Shown here: positions 32,098-40,054 of the stretch, piece after piece
Layout of the letters: each line of letters starts with the position of its first letter
Position numbering within the stretch: the first letter of the stretch is position 1
Source of the DNA: an uncultured Alphaproteobacteria bacterium
GTDB taxonomy: Bacteria; Pseudomonadota; Alphaproteobacteria; HIMB59; GCA-002718135
Assembly: GCA_902512325.1 (NCBI GenBank)
Contig: CABXIT010000009.1
Location: 1-44,156 of the forward strand
Direction of reading: 5' to 3'
DNA: 44,156 nt
Translations under genes and position numbers: made by a program
Notes under the pieces: generated by a model
Seen by the model: only the letters and a program-made list of their open reading frames with translations
The model's database searches: none
What the model was told of the DNA's origin: nothing

Positions 32098-33843
32098 TTA
32101 ATAAAGTGGATCTTTGCCATTGGCTAGCATTTTTAAAGATGTCATATCTTGTTGATTTTTATTTTGATAAATCCAATATTTAGTTAATATTTTCTCAATA
32201 AACCAGCGTGTTTCTCTTGATGGAATGCTTTCCATAAAAAATAGAGGGTCATCTAAAAAGTTTGTTTCTTCTTTCCATTTCTTTAAGTTTCCAGGCCCAC
32301 CATTATATGCAGCAGCCATATAAATTAAATTATTAGAAACAATTTCTAGATTTAAAAGATATTCTATATATTCTTGACCGACCTCTAGGTTAATTTCAGG
32401 AATTTTTAGAATATTAGAATTATTTCTTTTTACATCCTTACTTGATGTAATAAATTTTGCTGTAGAGGGTAGGACTTGCATAAGTCCAACTGCACCTTGA
32501 CTACTTTTTGCTGACGCATTAAACATCGACTCTTGGTGCATAAAAGCATAAATTAATTCTTTATTAATAGTAAAACCTCCTCGAGGTTCCCAAATGGGAG
32601 TTGGATAATATAAATTTGTTTCCATAGTTAAACCATATTGCTCAAGTTTATTAACAATTTTTAATTGTGTGTATGCGAGATTAAAATGCTGAGCTATATT
32701 TACAGATTCTGTAGCTATCTCTTTATTCAACACAGAATTTATATGAACTATTTCTTTTTCTAACTCATTATTAAAACCAACCTGAATTAAAGATTGTAAC
32801 CTTTTACCAGATGGAAGATTTAATAATTTACTATTTGAAGTATTAAGAATTTTTTTAGATTTCCATTCTATTTTTTCTTCTATGCCTAATATTTCAAGAG
32901 CAAGCATGCCGTAAAAACTATTAGGATTTTGAGATGCGCGTTGAAGCCAAAAATTGATACTATCATATTGTGCAAGCTTAGCATACGACCTCGCTGCCCA
33001 AAAGCTTCCTGAGGTTTGATGCCAGGTATCATCTTTTAAACTAATAGAAAATAGAGAAAAAAAATCAGCAGCTTGTTCGTATTCTTCTAGTCTCCAGGAA
33101 GCTAATCCTGCTGTCCATGCTGCGTAAGGTACTTGCATAGATGAATTGACTAGCGCTTCACTTGCATACTTTAGTGCTAACTCATTCTTATTTGCTAAAA
33201 AATATCCTTTTGCTATTAATTCTTTTTGTTGATCTAATTCAACTTGATCAAGCAGTAAGTTTACGTCTCTTTGATTTAGAATTTTTACTGCGCCTGTTGG
33301 CCATCCTTTATTTACTCTTGATTTAACAGTGTTTATAATTTTTTGTTTTTCAAGGCGCTGATTTTTAGATAGTTTTTTTGAACTCTTATATTTTGAAGAT
33401 TTTTTTGAAGTAGTTTTATCTCCAATAATACCACTTGGTTTAACTGGTTTATTTGGACTTTTGTATCCCTTTGGCATTCTTTTTATAGCCAGTCGATAAA
33501 TTCTTTTTGCCTGTGGATGATCATTGTATTTTTTTAACCAGTAATATAGTTCTAAATATTTTGAACGGTAACATTTTGGATGTAAATAACGTTGTGCTAA
33601 TATATGTCCCATTAATATCTTATCTGATATTTTTAAAATATGCTTATTTGCACTTTTCCATTTGCACTCTTCTTGAAAATTGTAAGCTAGACGATAATTA
33701 TTAATGTCTTCTTGCGATAAAATATTTTTTGAAAAAATTTTTTCATATTTTTCAGCAACCGATGTTTCAAAAGCATTACTTACTTTACAAAATAATAAAA
33801 TATAAATTACAAAAATACATTTTAAGTAAAGATTAATTTTCAT
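32098..33843 (-). CDS. Soluble lytic murein transglycosylase
   Basis: Periplasmic enzyme cleaving peptidoglycan glycan strands with formation of 1,6-anhydro ends. A signal peptide (YLKCIFVIYILLFCKVSNAFE) is followed by a long alpha-superhelical region of about 370 residues, rich in paired helices as in Slt70, and then an SLT domain. The domain shows the catalytic Glu in FMHQESMFNASAKSSQG (about residue 434), GLMQVLPSTA and AAYNGGPGNLKKW. The 581-residue size fits Slt-type enzymes. A Lys/Ser-rich linker (SKKSSKYKSSKK) lies near residue 155. The start overlaps the UDG stop by 11 bp. Confidence 0.94.
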   Translation of the reverse strand: MKINLYLKCIFVIYILLFCKVSNAFETSVAEKYEKIFSKNILSQEDINNYRLAYNFQEECKWKSANKHILKISDKILMGHILAQRYLHPKCYRSKYLELYYWLKKYNDHPQAKRIYRLAIKRMPKGYKSPNKPVKPSGIIGDKTTSKKSSKYKSSKKLSKNQRLEKQKIINTVKSRVNKGWPTGAVKILNQRDVNLLLDQVELDQQKELIAKGYFLANKNELALKYASEALVNSSMQVPYAAWTAGLASWRLEEYEQAADFFSLFSISLKDDTWHQTSGSFWAARSYAKLAQYDSINFWLQRASQNPNSFYGMLALEILGIEEKIEWKSKKILNTSNSKLLNLPSGKRLQSLIQVGFNNELEKEIVHINSVLNKEIATESVNIAQHFNLAYTQLKIVNKLEQYGLTMETNLYYPTPIWEPRGGFTINKELIYAFMHQESMFNASAKSSQGAVGLMQVLPSTAKFITSSKDVKRNNSNILKIPEINLEVGQEYIEYLLNLEIVSNNLIYMAAAYNGGPGNLKKWKEETNFLDDPLFFMESIPSRETRWFIEKILTKYWIYQNKNQQDMTSLKMLANGKDPLY

Positions 33844-34546
33844 TTATTTTTTTCTCTAGCATTTGTAAATCTGCCCAAGCTTCTTTTTTAAAATTAGGCG
33901 ATTTTAGTAAAAATGCTGGATCATAAGAAGCTAAAACATTAATTGGGGTATCGAAATTAACAGATTTATACTCGTGCCACTTACCTCGTAATTTTTTTAA
34001 ACTTAGAGGTGTTGATAAAATAGCTTTTATAGCAGTCGTTCCTAATAAATAAATAAATTTTGGTTTAATAATTTCTATTTGCTTTTGAAGAAAAGGTAAG
34101 AAATCTAATATTTCTTGATCAGTTGGAGCTCTATTTTGGGGTGGTCTCCAAGGTAAGACATTTGTTAAATAAACATTTTTCCTTTCTAATTTTATGGCGG
34201 ATAGCATTTTATCTAGAAGTTGGCCAGCTCTACCCCCAAAAGGAACACCTTGTTCATCTTCTTCTTGTCCAGGAGCTTCTCCAATTATCATTAATTTAGA
34301 TTCTAAATCACCATCATAAAGAACTAGTTTTTTTGCGGTTTTTTTTAATTCACTTGGATGATTTGATATTAATGAAATTAATTCTTTAATTTCATTTATT
34401 TCTTCCAATGCTTTAATGTCTTTTTTTTTCAAAGATTTTTCTTTTAATTCCTTTGTTTCTAATAGATTGTTAGGTGTTTCTTTTAAAAAAGTATGTACAC
34501 CTGATTGTATTAAAAAATCGATATATTTTTTATTTGATTGAAACAT
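33833..34546 (-). CDS. Uracil-DNA glycosylase, family 4/5-like, without cysteines
   Basis: Removes uracil from DNA. The active-site region IIGEAPGQEEDEQGVPFGGRAGQLLDKML matches family 4 UDGs (motif GEAPGxxE), and LPWRPPQNRAPTDQEILDFLP with FIYLLGTTA follow in order. The second motif region appears as ASYDPAFLLKSP, with Tyr-Asp where many members have His-Pro. The whole 237-residue sequence contains no Cys, whereas classical family 4 enzymes bind a 4Fe-4S cluster with four Cys; KCRPP-type ligand positions are replaced (PWRPP). It may be a cluster-free derivative. The first 80 residues are a variable helical region. Confidence 0.88.
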   Translation of the reverse strand: MFQSNKKYIDFLIQSGVHTFLKETPNNLLETKELKEKSLKKKDIKALEEINEIKELISLISNHPSELKKTAKKLVLYDGDLESKLMIIGEAPGQEEDEQGVPFGGRAGQLLDKMLSAIKLERKNVYLTNVLPWRPPQNRAPTDQEILDFLPFLQKQIEIIKPKFIYLLGTTAIKAILSTPLSLKKLRGKWHEYKSVNFDTPINVLASYDPAFLLKSPNFKKEAWADLQMLEKKINEN

Positions 34547-34596
34547 TAAAAAATTAAATTAATTATTTTTGATAAGATATATTAAATTATTTGCAA

Positions 34597-35910
34597 ATGA
34601 TAAAAAACTATAAAATTTTCATTTATCTTTATATTTTGTTGTTTTCTAAAATAATTTTAGCATCTAACAGTGCATCATACCTAATTTCACAAACTGCCTT
34701 TAATAATTATGATTTTAATCAAGTTCTGCATGAATATAACGCAAATCAAAATGAAGACTATAAGAATGATTATCTCGATGAACTTATTTCTGCACTTGTG
34801 ACAGAAAATATTGTTCTTGCTCAAAAAATTGCAGAAAAAATTTTATTAATAAATCCTGATAGTCAAGAAGCTAAACTAGTAAGTATGGTAACAGCTTATA
34901 ATAATAAAAATGAAAATGAACTGAATACACTACGATTAGATAGCTCTGGTAATAAAAATAATTTATTTGAATTTGTTTTTTTTCTAAATGATAAAATTAA
35001 AAATAAATCTAGTATTAGTAATTCTTTTCTTGAAATAGTAAGGTCATCTTATTCAAATAAAGATAATAATTATTTTCAGAACTATAATTTTTTACTATTC
35101 TATACTACACTTTCTATTCTTATAAATAATGAAAACTATGAAGCAATTTATATTAAAGGACAGTTGTTGCAGTTAATTGAAGATTATTTTCTTGCTGAGG
35201 TGACATATTTAAAAATACCTGAAAATAACAATTTGTTTTTAGATGCTCAAAGAAATATTGCATTTAATTATTCTCAAGAAAATATTTTTACTGATGCAGA
35301 AAATAAAATTATTCAAATCGTTGAAAAAAATTCTGAAGATTATGAGTTAAAAAAAATATTAGCTGATTTTTATCGAGTGAAAAAAAAACATAATTTAGCT
35401 ATTAATATATATTCTGAACTAATAGAAAATAACTCTAAGGATATTTGGTATATGTTTTATTTACGTGGAATTTGCTATGAACAACTTGATAATTGGTCAA
35501 AAGCTGAAAAAGATTTCATACAATCTCTTAAATTAAAAAGAAACTCGCCAAATGTATTAAATTATTTGGCATATGGTTGGATTGAAAGAGATATGAAAAT
35601 TGATGAGTCTTTTGTTATGTTAACAGACGCCTATAATGCAAATCCTGATAGCCACTATATTTTAGACAGTTTAGCCTGGGTATACTTTAAGAAAAAAAAT
35701 TTTTTAAAAGCAGCAGAATTAATGGAAGAAGTTATAGATAAAGTTCCAGGAGAAGTAATTTCTTTAGATCATCTTGGAGATATTTATTTTGCTATGAATA
35801 GGAAAAGAGAAGCTGCTTATTTTTGGAAACAGGCTAGAGATTTAGCCAAGCCAGAAGATAAGATTATTGAAAGCATTGAAAAAAAATTAAGAGAATATAA
35901 TGCCAGCTGA
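34597..35910 (+). CDS. Tetratricopeptide-repeat protein, exported
   Basis: A 437-residue protein starting with a signal-like segment (YKIFIYLYILLFSKIILAS) and otherwise made of helix pairs. TPR-type repeats are clearest in the last third: ILADFYRVKKKHNLAINIYSELI, FYLRGICYEQLDNWSKAEKDF, LAWVYFKKKNFLKAAELMEE and HLGDIYFAMNRKREAAYFWKQA. Proteins of this size with TPRs are common in alphaproteobacteria, adjacent to ispE, and are thought to be periplasmic scaffolds; the partner is unknown. The frame opens with TTG at 34591 but an ATG lies two codons later. Its end overlaps ispE by 11 bp. Confidence 0.87.
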   Translation: MIKNYKIFIYLYILLFSKIILASNSASYLISQTAFNNYDFNQVLHEYNANQNEDYKNDYLDELISALVTENIVLAQKIAEKILLINPDSQEAKLVSMVTAYNNKNENELNTLRLDSSGNKNNLFEFVFFLNDKIKNKSSISNSFLEIVRSSYSNKDNNYFQNYNFLLFYTTLSILINNENYEAIYIKGQLLQLIEDYFLAEVTYLKIPENNNLFLDAQRNIAFNYSQENIFTDAENKIIQIVEKNSEDYELKKILADFYRVKKKHNLAINIYSELIENNSKDIWYMFYLRGICYEQLDNWSKAEKDFIQSLKLKRNSPNVLNYLAYGWIERDMKIDESFVMLTDAYNANPDSHYILDSLAWVYFKKKNFLKAAELMEEVIDKVPGEVISLDHLGDIYFAMNRKREAAYFWKQARDLAKPEDKIIESIEKKLREYNAS

Positions 35911-36730
35911 ATTTACTGAACTTTCACCAGCAAAACTTAATTTGTTTTTAAAAATTATTAATAAAAGAAATAATGGATATCATAACTTAAGAAGCGGCGT
36001 AACTTTAATAAATATATATGATGAAGTAATTGCAAAAAAGGACTCTAAATTTAGTGTAAAATATATAGGTGAATTTTCTCCCATAAATAATAAATTTAAA
36101 GACTGTATAGTTGATAAAATTTTTTTAAAACTTAATTTGCCTAAGCCAAATTATTGTTTTACAATTAAAAAAAATATTCCCATTATGTCAGGCCTTGGAT
36201 CTGCATCATCAAATGCTGCTGCTGTAATAAGAATATTAGAAAAATTAAATTATAAAGACTTAAAGATAAAAAATTTTGCTCAAATAGGTGCTGATGTACC
36301 TTTTTTTGTTAGCAATCATGATTCATTAATAAGAGAAATAGGAGATGTGATAATCAAACAATCTTTTCCAAAATATTATTTTCTTATTATTAAACCAAAA
36401 CATAATTGTTCTACAAAAGAAATGTATAATGAGATTAATTTAGACAAATTAAATTTTGACTTAAATTTTGATACAGATGAAATTAATGAAGCTGATAGTG
36501 GAAATGATTTTGAAATAATTTTAGAAAATAAATTTAAAGAAATCAACAACCTTTTAAAATTCATGAGAAGCCTTCCAAATGTTATTTTTGCAAGATTAAC
36601 TGGAACTGGCTCCTGTATTTTTGCAGCATTTGAGTCAAAAAAGTATGCAGATGATTCCCAAATAATTTTCCAAGAAAAGTTTCCATTATTGTGGTCTAAA
36701 GTTGTAGAAAATAACTTTAAACAAAATTAG
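35900..36730 (+). CDS. ispE: 4-diphosphocytidyl-2-C-methyl-D-erythritol kinase
   Basis: GHMP kinase of the MEP isoprenoid pathway. The N-terminal SPAKLNLFLKIINKRNNGYHNL is the family signature, the ATP loop is PIMSGLGSASSNAAAVIR near residue 100, and LTGTGSCIFAAFES is motif 3. ADVPFF is the substrate-binding Asp segment. Length 276 residues is slightly short. It overlaps the TPR gene, giving a TPR-ispE pair, and is followed by tRNA-Gln, where the accessory cassettes begin. Confidence 0.95.
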   Translation: MPAEFTELSPAKLNLFLKIINKRNNGYHNLRSGVTLINIYDEVIAKKDSKFSVKYIGEFSPINNKFKDCIVDKIFLKLNLPKPNYCFTIKKNIPIMSGLGSASSNAAAVIRILEKLNYKDLKIKNFAQIGADVPFFVSNHDSLIREIGDVIIKQSFPKYYFLIIKPKHNCSTKEMYNEINLDKLNFDLNFDTDEINEADSGNDFEIILENKFKEINNLLKFMRSLPNVIFARLTGTGSCIFAAFESKKYADDSQIIFQEKFPLLWSKVVENNFKQN

Positions 36731-36737
36731 AAGAAAT

Positions 36738-36767
36738 TTGACTAAATTAATATAAATATTGTATAGG
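36738..36767 (+). promoter_or_regulatory. Putative promoter for tRNA-Gln
   Basis: TTGACT (36738-36743) and TATAGG (36762-36767) with an 18 bp spacer, ending 11 bp before the tRNA-Gln. The -35 is close to consensus, the -10 is weak but in the right place for transcription to begin just before the tRNA. Confidence 0.4.
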
Positions 36768-36777
36768 GATAATTTCT

Positions 36778-36852
36778 TGGGGCGTCGCCAAGCGGTAAGG
36801 CATCGGTTTTTGGAGTCGACATTCGCAGGTTCGAATCCTGCCGCCCCAGCCA
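36778..36852 (+). tRNA. tRNA-Gln (anticodon TTG)
   Basis: A full cloverleaf can be folded: acceptor TGGGGCG paired with CGCCCCA, discriminator G and encoded CCA, D-arm GCC/GGC around AAGCGGTAA, anticodon stem TCGGT/GTCGA with loop TTTTGGA (anticodon TTG), and T-arm GCAGG/CCTGC around TTCGAAT. The U at position 1 and overall shape match bacterial tRNA-Gln. Two truncated copies of its 3' part follow at 38159 and 39141. Confidence 0.98.
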
Positions 36853-36884
36853 AGTTTTCTAATAATATTTTCTTAATTTATATT

Positions 36885-36906
36885 CTTGGCACTCTCTTGC
36901 CACACT
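36885..36906 (+). repeat. Tandem 11-mer pair beside tRNA-Gln, possible integrase arm sites
   Basis: CTTGGCACTCT is followed directly by CTTGCCACACT, identical at 9 of 11 positions. A related 11-mer (ATTGGCACTTT, 9 of 11 matches to the first) is present in reverse orientation at 38139-38149, 10 bp before the next tRNA fragment. Short tandem repeats near attachment sites are the usual form of tyrosine-integrase arm sites. Confidence 0.5.
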
Positions 36907-36915
36907 TCAAAGTAA

Positions 36916-37128
36916 TTATTTTTTAAATAAACTTAAAATTAAAGCAAATAAATATAACAAAAACAGGATCCATACAGTTGCTAGTCCAAAATTAAGTATA
37001 ACAAGAAAAATGTACCAACATAATCCTATCTCACATAAAAGGTCATATGCCAAGATGGCTACATAAGCTGGTGGCGTAAATACTATTATTTCAATTATAT
37101 CAAGAATCATTAAAAGAAAATTATCCAT
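36916..37128 (-). CDS. Small hydrophobic membrane protein, unknown
   Basis: Seventy residues, mostly hydrophobic, with two or three predicted membrane segments (MILDIIEIIVFTPPAYVAIL, WYIFLVILNFGLATVWILF, LYLFALILSLF) and a short basic end (KK). No signal for a known family. It begins 63 bp from the tRNA-Gln and faces away from the sulfotransferase, with which it shares the 93 bp divergent gap. It is the only ORF other than the sulfotransferase in this cassette, so it could be a second cargo gene or a chance ORF. Confidence 0.5.
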   Translation of the reverse strand: MDNFLLMILDIIEIIVFTPPAYVAILAYDLLCEIGLCWYIFLVILNFGLATVWILFLLYLFALILSLFKK

Positions 37129-37221
37129 TTAATAATTTTCCAACAGAATAAAAATAATTGCCACCTTCAATACAGTTATATTACACTTCTTGTTAAAAAA
37201 AGATAGAAAGTAGATTGAGAT

Positions 37222-38061
37222 ATGCACCAATTTAAAATTATTAAAAGTGTTTTAAATAAAAATGCAATATTTAGGAATTCCATATATTTTATGCATGTTC
37301 CTAAATGTGGAGGAACCACAATTGATCAAATATTTTTAAAACTATCCAATGTTTTAGGATCGTTTAATTTTAGCAGATTTTCCTATAATCAAGAAAAAAA
37401 TAATAGAAAATTTTTTATTGAGAGTTTAAAAAATGATTTACCAAGTTATATTTCTGGTCACTTAGATTTTAATTTTACAAAAAACTTAAAAAATGTTTTT
37501 AAATGTACAATTATTAGGGATCCATTAGACAGGACTTTATCACATTATAGATTTGCTCTTTTCAAACTAAATAAAAAACCAGCAGAATATAGCTTAGCTA
37601 ATTATATAAAAGATGAAATAGATAATTATAGAGAAAATTTAGTTACGCGACATTTTGCAGGTATGCTTGAAATCAAAAACAAACTCTTAGAAAATGATAA
37701 GGAAAAGGCTCTTAAAAATATAAAAATATTCGATCAAATAGAAATCTTTGAAAATTGGGATTATTTTGTTGCTGAACTTTTGAGCAAACATGGACTTCCT
37801 TCTATTTTATATTCAAGGTTTCAAGATCATTCTTATGATTTCGTATTTAATCCTACTCAATCGGAAATTGACTTAATCAGGCAGCATTACAGGTATGATT
37901 TTGAAATTTATAATGCAGTATTAGAATTTTTACCTAAAAAAGAAAAAAATTTTAAAAAAAATTATTATGAAAAAATATGTATAGTCTCACCTTATCTTAA
38001 AAGCCAAAACAGATTATATGAACCGAATGAACTTAAAAAATATTTAAAAATCAAAAATTAA
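37222..38061 (+). CDS. Sulfotransferase family protein
   Basis: Transfers a sulfo group from PAPS, probably to a cell-surface glycan. The 5'-phosphosulfate loop appears as FMHVPKCGGTTIDQIF (about residues 23-38) and the 3'-phosphate motif as TIIRDPLDRTLSHYRFAL near residue 95. This is the PKCGGT pattern of the sulfotransferase family 2 / heparan 2-O-sulfotransferase-like group. The 279 residues are otherwise Lys-rich. No signal peptide is obvious. Cargo of an inserted cassette: surface modification genes are common in such islands, and sulfation could alter phage or predator recognition, which is inference. Confidence 0.85.
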   Translation: MHQFKIIKSVLNKNAIFRNSIYFMHVPKCGGTTIDQIFLKLSNVLGSFNFSRFSYNQEKNNRKFFIESLKNDLPSYISGHLDFNFTKNLKNVFKCTIIRDPLDRTLSHYRFALFKLNKKPAEYSLANYIKDEIDNYRENLVTRHFAGMLEIKNKLLENDKEKALKNIKIFDQIEIFENWDYFVAELLSKHGLPSILYSRFQDHSYDFVFNPTQSEIDLIRQHYRYDFEIYNAVLEFLPKKEKNFKKNYYEKICIVSPYLKSQNRLYEPNELKKYLKIKN

Positions 38062-38158
38062 ATTTTATATTTTTGCAACAATTAATATGGAATATTTTAA
38101 TCTATAAAAATAATTTATTCCAGATATTCTACAAATTTAAAGTGCCAATTATTACTGT

Positions 38159-38209
38159 ATCGGTTTTTGGAGTCGACATTCGCAGGTTCGAATCCTGCCG
38201 CCCCAGCCA
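38159..38209 (+). repeat. Truncated tRNA-Gln, 3' part (attachment-site copy 2)
   Basis: A 51-base perfect copy of the tRNA-Gln from the anticodon stem through CCA, without D-arm or 5' acceptor strand, so it cannot fold into a tRNA. It lies 1357 bp downstream of the intact gene and starts the second cassette. A 12-base repeat (GCCAATTATTAC) occurs at 38144-38155 and again at 38206-38217, spanning its 3' end. Confidence 0.92.
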
Positions 38210-38306
38210 ATTATTACCTACATGAATTCTAATTAAGAGCGTTTGCTACACACTTACAGCAATAGCTATGGTGTTTTAATTTATTCACTAAGTTAAAATA
38301 TATAAG

Positions 38307-38936
38307 TTAAATTATTCTTTTTGCTTCAAGCCCTTTTTTGCCAGCAAATGTTATAAGGACAATACAAAACACTTCAGGAAAATCATTTCTTATTTTTTCA
38401 AAAAATAAAGTCCACCAACTTTCATTCTTTACTGTCACATGAACATTTTGTCCATTAGGAAAAAATTTAGTATCTAATTCTGTTGCAATTACAAAAAAAA
38501 CAAATTTATTTGCAAAACTAAATATATCTCTTACAATATTGTCTAAGTCATTTATTAAAACATGTTCCAAAACATCAGTACATATTACACCGTCATATTT
38601 TTTAATTGGATAATCTGAAAATTTTTCAACTCCTGGATCAAATAATTTTATTTCTGGATTATTCCAATATTCATATAAGTTTTTATATTTTTGATTTTCT
38701 AATTCAAATTCGTTGAAATAATATTTAGCTTTACCACATCCATAATCTAAAATACTTCCAGAATTTGAATTTGAAATAATATTTTTAATATTTTTGATCC
38801 AAGGTCTAAGAGATTTTCCATTAAAAGTATTGGAATCAGATATAAATGAATTCTTTTTTCTAATTCCATTTTCATGAGCATTTTTATATTCTTTAATGAG
38901 TTTATAATATTGATCAGAAAATTTATTATTTTTCAT
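38307..38936 (-). CDS. Class I SAM-dependent methyltransferase, target unknown
   Basis: Rossmann-fold methyltransferase of 209 residues. Motif I is SGSILDYGCGKAKYYF (about residues 55-70), an acidic residue follows at strand 2, and DGVICTDVLEHVL is the motif II/III region. No target-recognition domain or DNA-methylase DPPY/NPPY motif is present, so a small-molecule, lipid or glycan substrate is likely. It is the only cargo of the second tRNA-Gln cassette. About 240 bp of noncoding DNA lies on each side within the cassette. Confidence 0.8.
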   Translation of the reverse strand: MKNNKFSDQYYKLIKEYKNAHENGIRKKNSFISDSNTFNGKSLRPWIKNIKNIISNSNSGSILDYGCGKAKYYFNEFELENQKYKNLYEYWNNPEIKLFDPGVEKFSDYPIKKYDGVICTDVLEHVLINDLDNIVRDIFSFANKFVFFVIATELDTKFFPNGQNVHVTVKNESWWTLFFEKIRNDFPEVFCIVLITFAGKKGLEAKRII

Positions 38937-39140
38937 AATTATTTTATATTCAGCATAAGAGTTTTTTAAGCGTTTTTAAACACATCATACATAAATTTAA
39001 TTATTTATTGTATATATTTTAATTAAAGTAATTTTTAAAAACAAAAATTTTTGCTACATTAAGATACTCATTATTTAATTTTGAAAAAAAATTAATCCTG
39101 GAATTCCAACAAATTTTTAGAGCTATTTAGTTCCACTTCA

Positions 39141-39187
39141 GTTTTTGGAGTCGACATTCGCAGGTTCGAATCCTGCCGCCCCAGCCA
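39141..39187 (+). repeat. Truncated tRNA-Gln, 3' part (attachment-site copy 3)
   Basis: Forty-seven bases identical to the tRNA-Gln from the anticodon stem to CCA (one mismatch if extended left to 39138). It is followed 2 bases later by the TAA of the SH3 gene, matching the normal close packing of tRNA and gene in the rest of the chromosome. This is the best candidate for the ancestral 3' end of the tRNA. Confidence 0.9.
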
Positions 39188-39189
39188 AT

Positions 39190-39741
39190 TTATCTTTTTT
39201 TTATATAAGATTTTATTTTCCAATAAATTTCTATCAATGGTTGTGTAAAATTAATTTTATAAATTTCATTCTTATAAACACCCCAAATATTTTCTTTCTT
39301 TATCCATCCTTCATTTTTTTGATATTGAATTAAACACCATTGAGTTAAGCATTTTTTTATTTTAATAATATTGTTTTTTCCTATAGTTCCAATCTGATTA
39401 CCTTTAGGAAAATTAAATAATTTAGATTCTTCGTTTGAATTGGATATAATTATCCCATAACGATCACCTTTAAGTAAACTTCCTAGAATCCATCCTAAGT
39501 TTCCATCAATATCTTGAATTTGTCTCCAACCAGCATGTTCTTTAATAACCTCAATCGGTAAATTTTTTTGTTTATAATTTAATATTTTTGGATAGTTTTC
39601 GCTTGGTCCAACTCTCAAATTTACATCATTAGATTTAAGGGATACAAATCTTGGTATTTTAAAACCAGTAGTCTTACCAATATTTTCTGCATAAATTTGA
39701 TTGGTATATAAAAATATAATTAGAGATATTATCCTGACCAT
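39190..39741 (-). CDS. Exported SH3-domain protein
   Basis: A 183-residue secreted protein: signal peptide (MVRIISLIIFLYTNQIYAE), then two bacterial SH3b-type repeats, the first with DVNLRVGPSENYPKI and GWRQIQDIDGNLGWI, the second with KCLTQWCLIQYQKNEGWI. SH3b domains bind peptidoglycan peptides or other wall ligands. It is convergent with the tRNA-Gln copies and upstream of the tRNA-Arg locus. Since both flanks are cassette arrays, it is probably the one ordinary chromosomal gene between two integration hot spots. Confidence 0.87.
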   Translation of the reverse strand: MVRIISLIIFLYTNQIYAENIGKTTGFKIPRFVSLKSNDVNLRVGPSENYPKILNYKQKNLPIEVIKEHAGWRQIQDIDGNLGWILGSLLKGDRYGIIISNSNEESKLFNFPKGNQIGTIGKNNIIKIKKCLTQWCLIQYQKNEGWIKKENIWGVYKNEIYKINFTQPLIEIYWKIKSYIKKR

Positions 39742-39829
39742 TTTATTTAAGGTGATTATAACATTATAGCGTTTATTCTACTAACCTTTAAAGTCTTATG
39801 ATAAATAGAATTTAATTTTTATTAATGTA

Positions 39830-39871
39830 GTGCCCGTAGCTCAATTGAATAGAGCGCCAGACTACGGATCT
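39830..39871 (+). pseudogene. Displaced 5' half of tRNA-Arg
   Basis: Forty of 42 bases match the first 42 bases of the intact tRNA-Arg at 41581, then the match ends right after the anticodon stem. One difference is C2 to T (G.U pair in the acceptor), the other replaces the conserved G19 of the D-loop by A. The loss of a tertiary-contact base suggests decay since it was cut off from its 3' half. It marks the left end of the tRNA-Arg array. Confidence 0.88.
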
Positions 39872-39883
39872 TTTATGGATCAC

Positions 39884-39922
39884 TTTGTAGTTGTTCGTAA
39901 GTTTACGAATACTTACTACAAA
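39884..39922. repeat. Nested inverted repeat at the left end of cassette A
   Basis: Outer 8 bp arms TTTGTAGT / ACTACAAA enclose a perfect palindrome TTCGTAA-GT-TTACGAA (39894-39909). It lies 12 bp after the tRNA fragment. A second hairpin, ACGCAT...ATGCGT (39968-39989), follows. They could be protein-binding sites for recombination or a terminator-like structure. Confidence 0.6.
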
Positions 39923-39987
39923 CAAGGAAAATCTTAGAAATCTCTACTTTCAGCACTTAGAGGAATTACGCATTGATTCGCAGATGC

Positions 39988-40019
39988 GTGGTACTCATGT
40001 GGTACTCAAATTTATTTAG
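39988..40019 (+). repeat. 32 bp direct repeat with tandem 11-mers, left copy
   Basis: Contains two abutting GTGGTACTCA units spaced 11 bp apart, then AAATTTATTTAG. It is identical to 41511-41542. Position (about 117 bp inside the left junction) and tandem form suggest an integrase arm-type site. Confidence 0.85.
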
Positions 40020-40054
40020 CAATATTTAAAGTAAGCGGGTATAGTGGGGAAGTT

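Larger units (their letters stand above)
36802..38158 (+). mobile_element. tRNA-Gln cassette 1 (sulfotransferase cargo)
   Basis: A 1357 bp unit measured from the anticodon arm of tRNA-Gln to the same point in the truncated copy at 38159. It holds a small membrane ORF (-) and a sulfotransferase (+), and no recombinase. The two boundary copies share 51 bases exactly. The natural reading is site-specific insertion into the tRNA anticodon arm, with the incoming element restoring the tRNA 3' half and leaving the old one at the far end. Confidence 0.75.
38159..39140 (-). mobile_element. tRNA-Gln cassette 2 (methyltransferase cargo)
   Basis: About 980 bp between two truncated tRNA-Gln 3' copies, holding one minus-strand methyltransferase gene. 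The right copy (39141-39187) is followed by the stop codon of a conserved-looking SH3 gene, so 39187 is probably the original chromosomal tRNA end. A possible relative of the arm 11-mers, TTTGCTACACA (8 of 11 to CTTGCCACACT), lies at 38242-38252. Noncoding flanks (97 and 204 bp) hold nothing else recognisable. Confidence 0.7.

Noticed and set aside
39145..39333. 62-residue ORF starting MESTFAGSNPAAPA
   Set aside because: It is translation of the truncated tRNA-Gln and then the antisense of the SH3 gene; not a gene.
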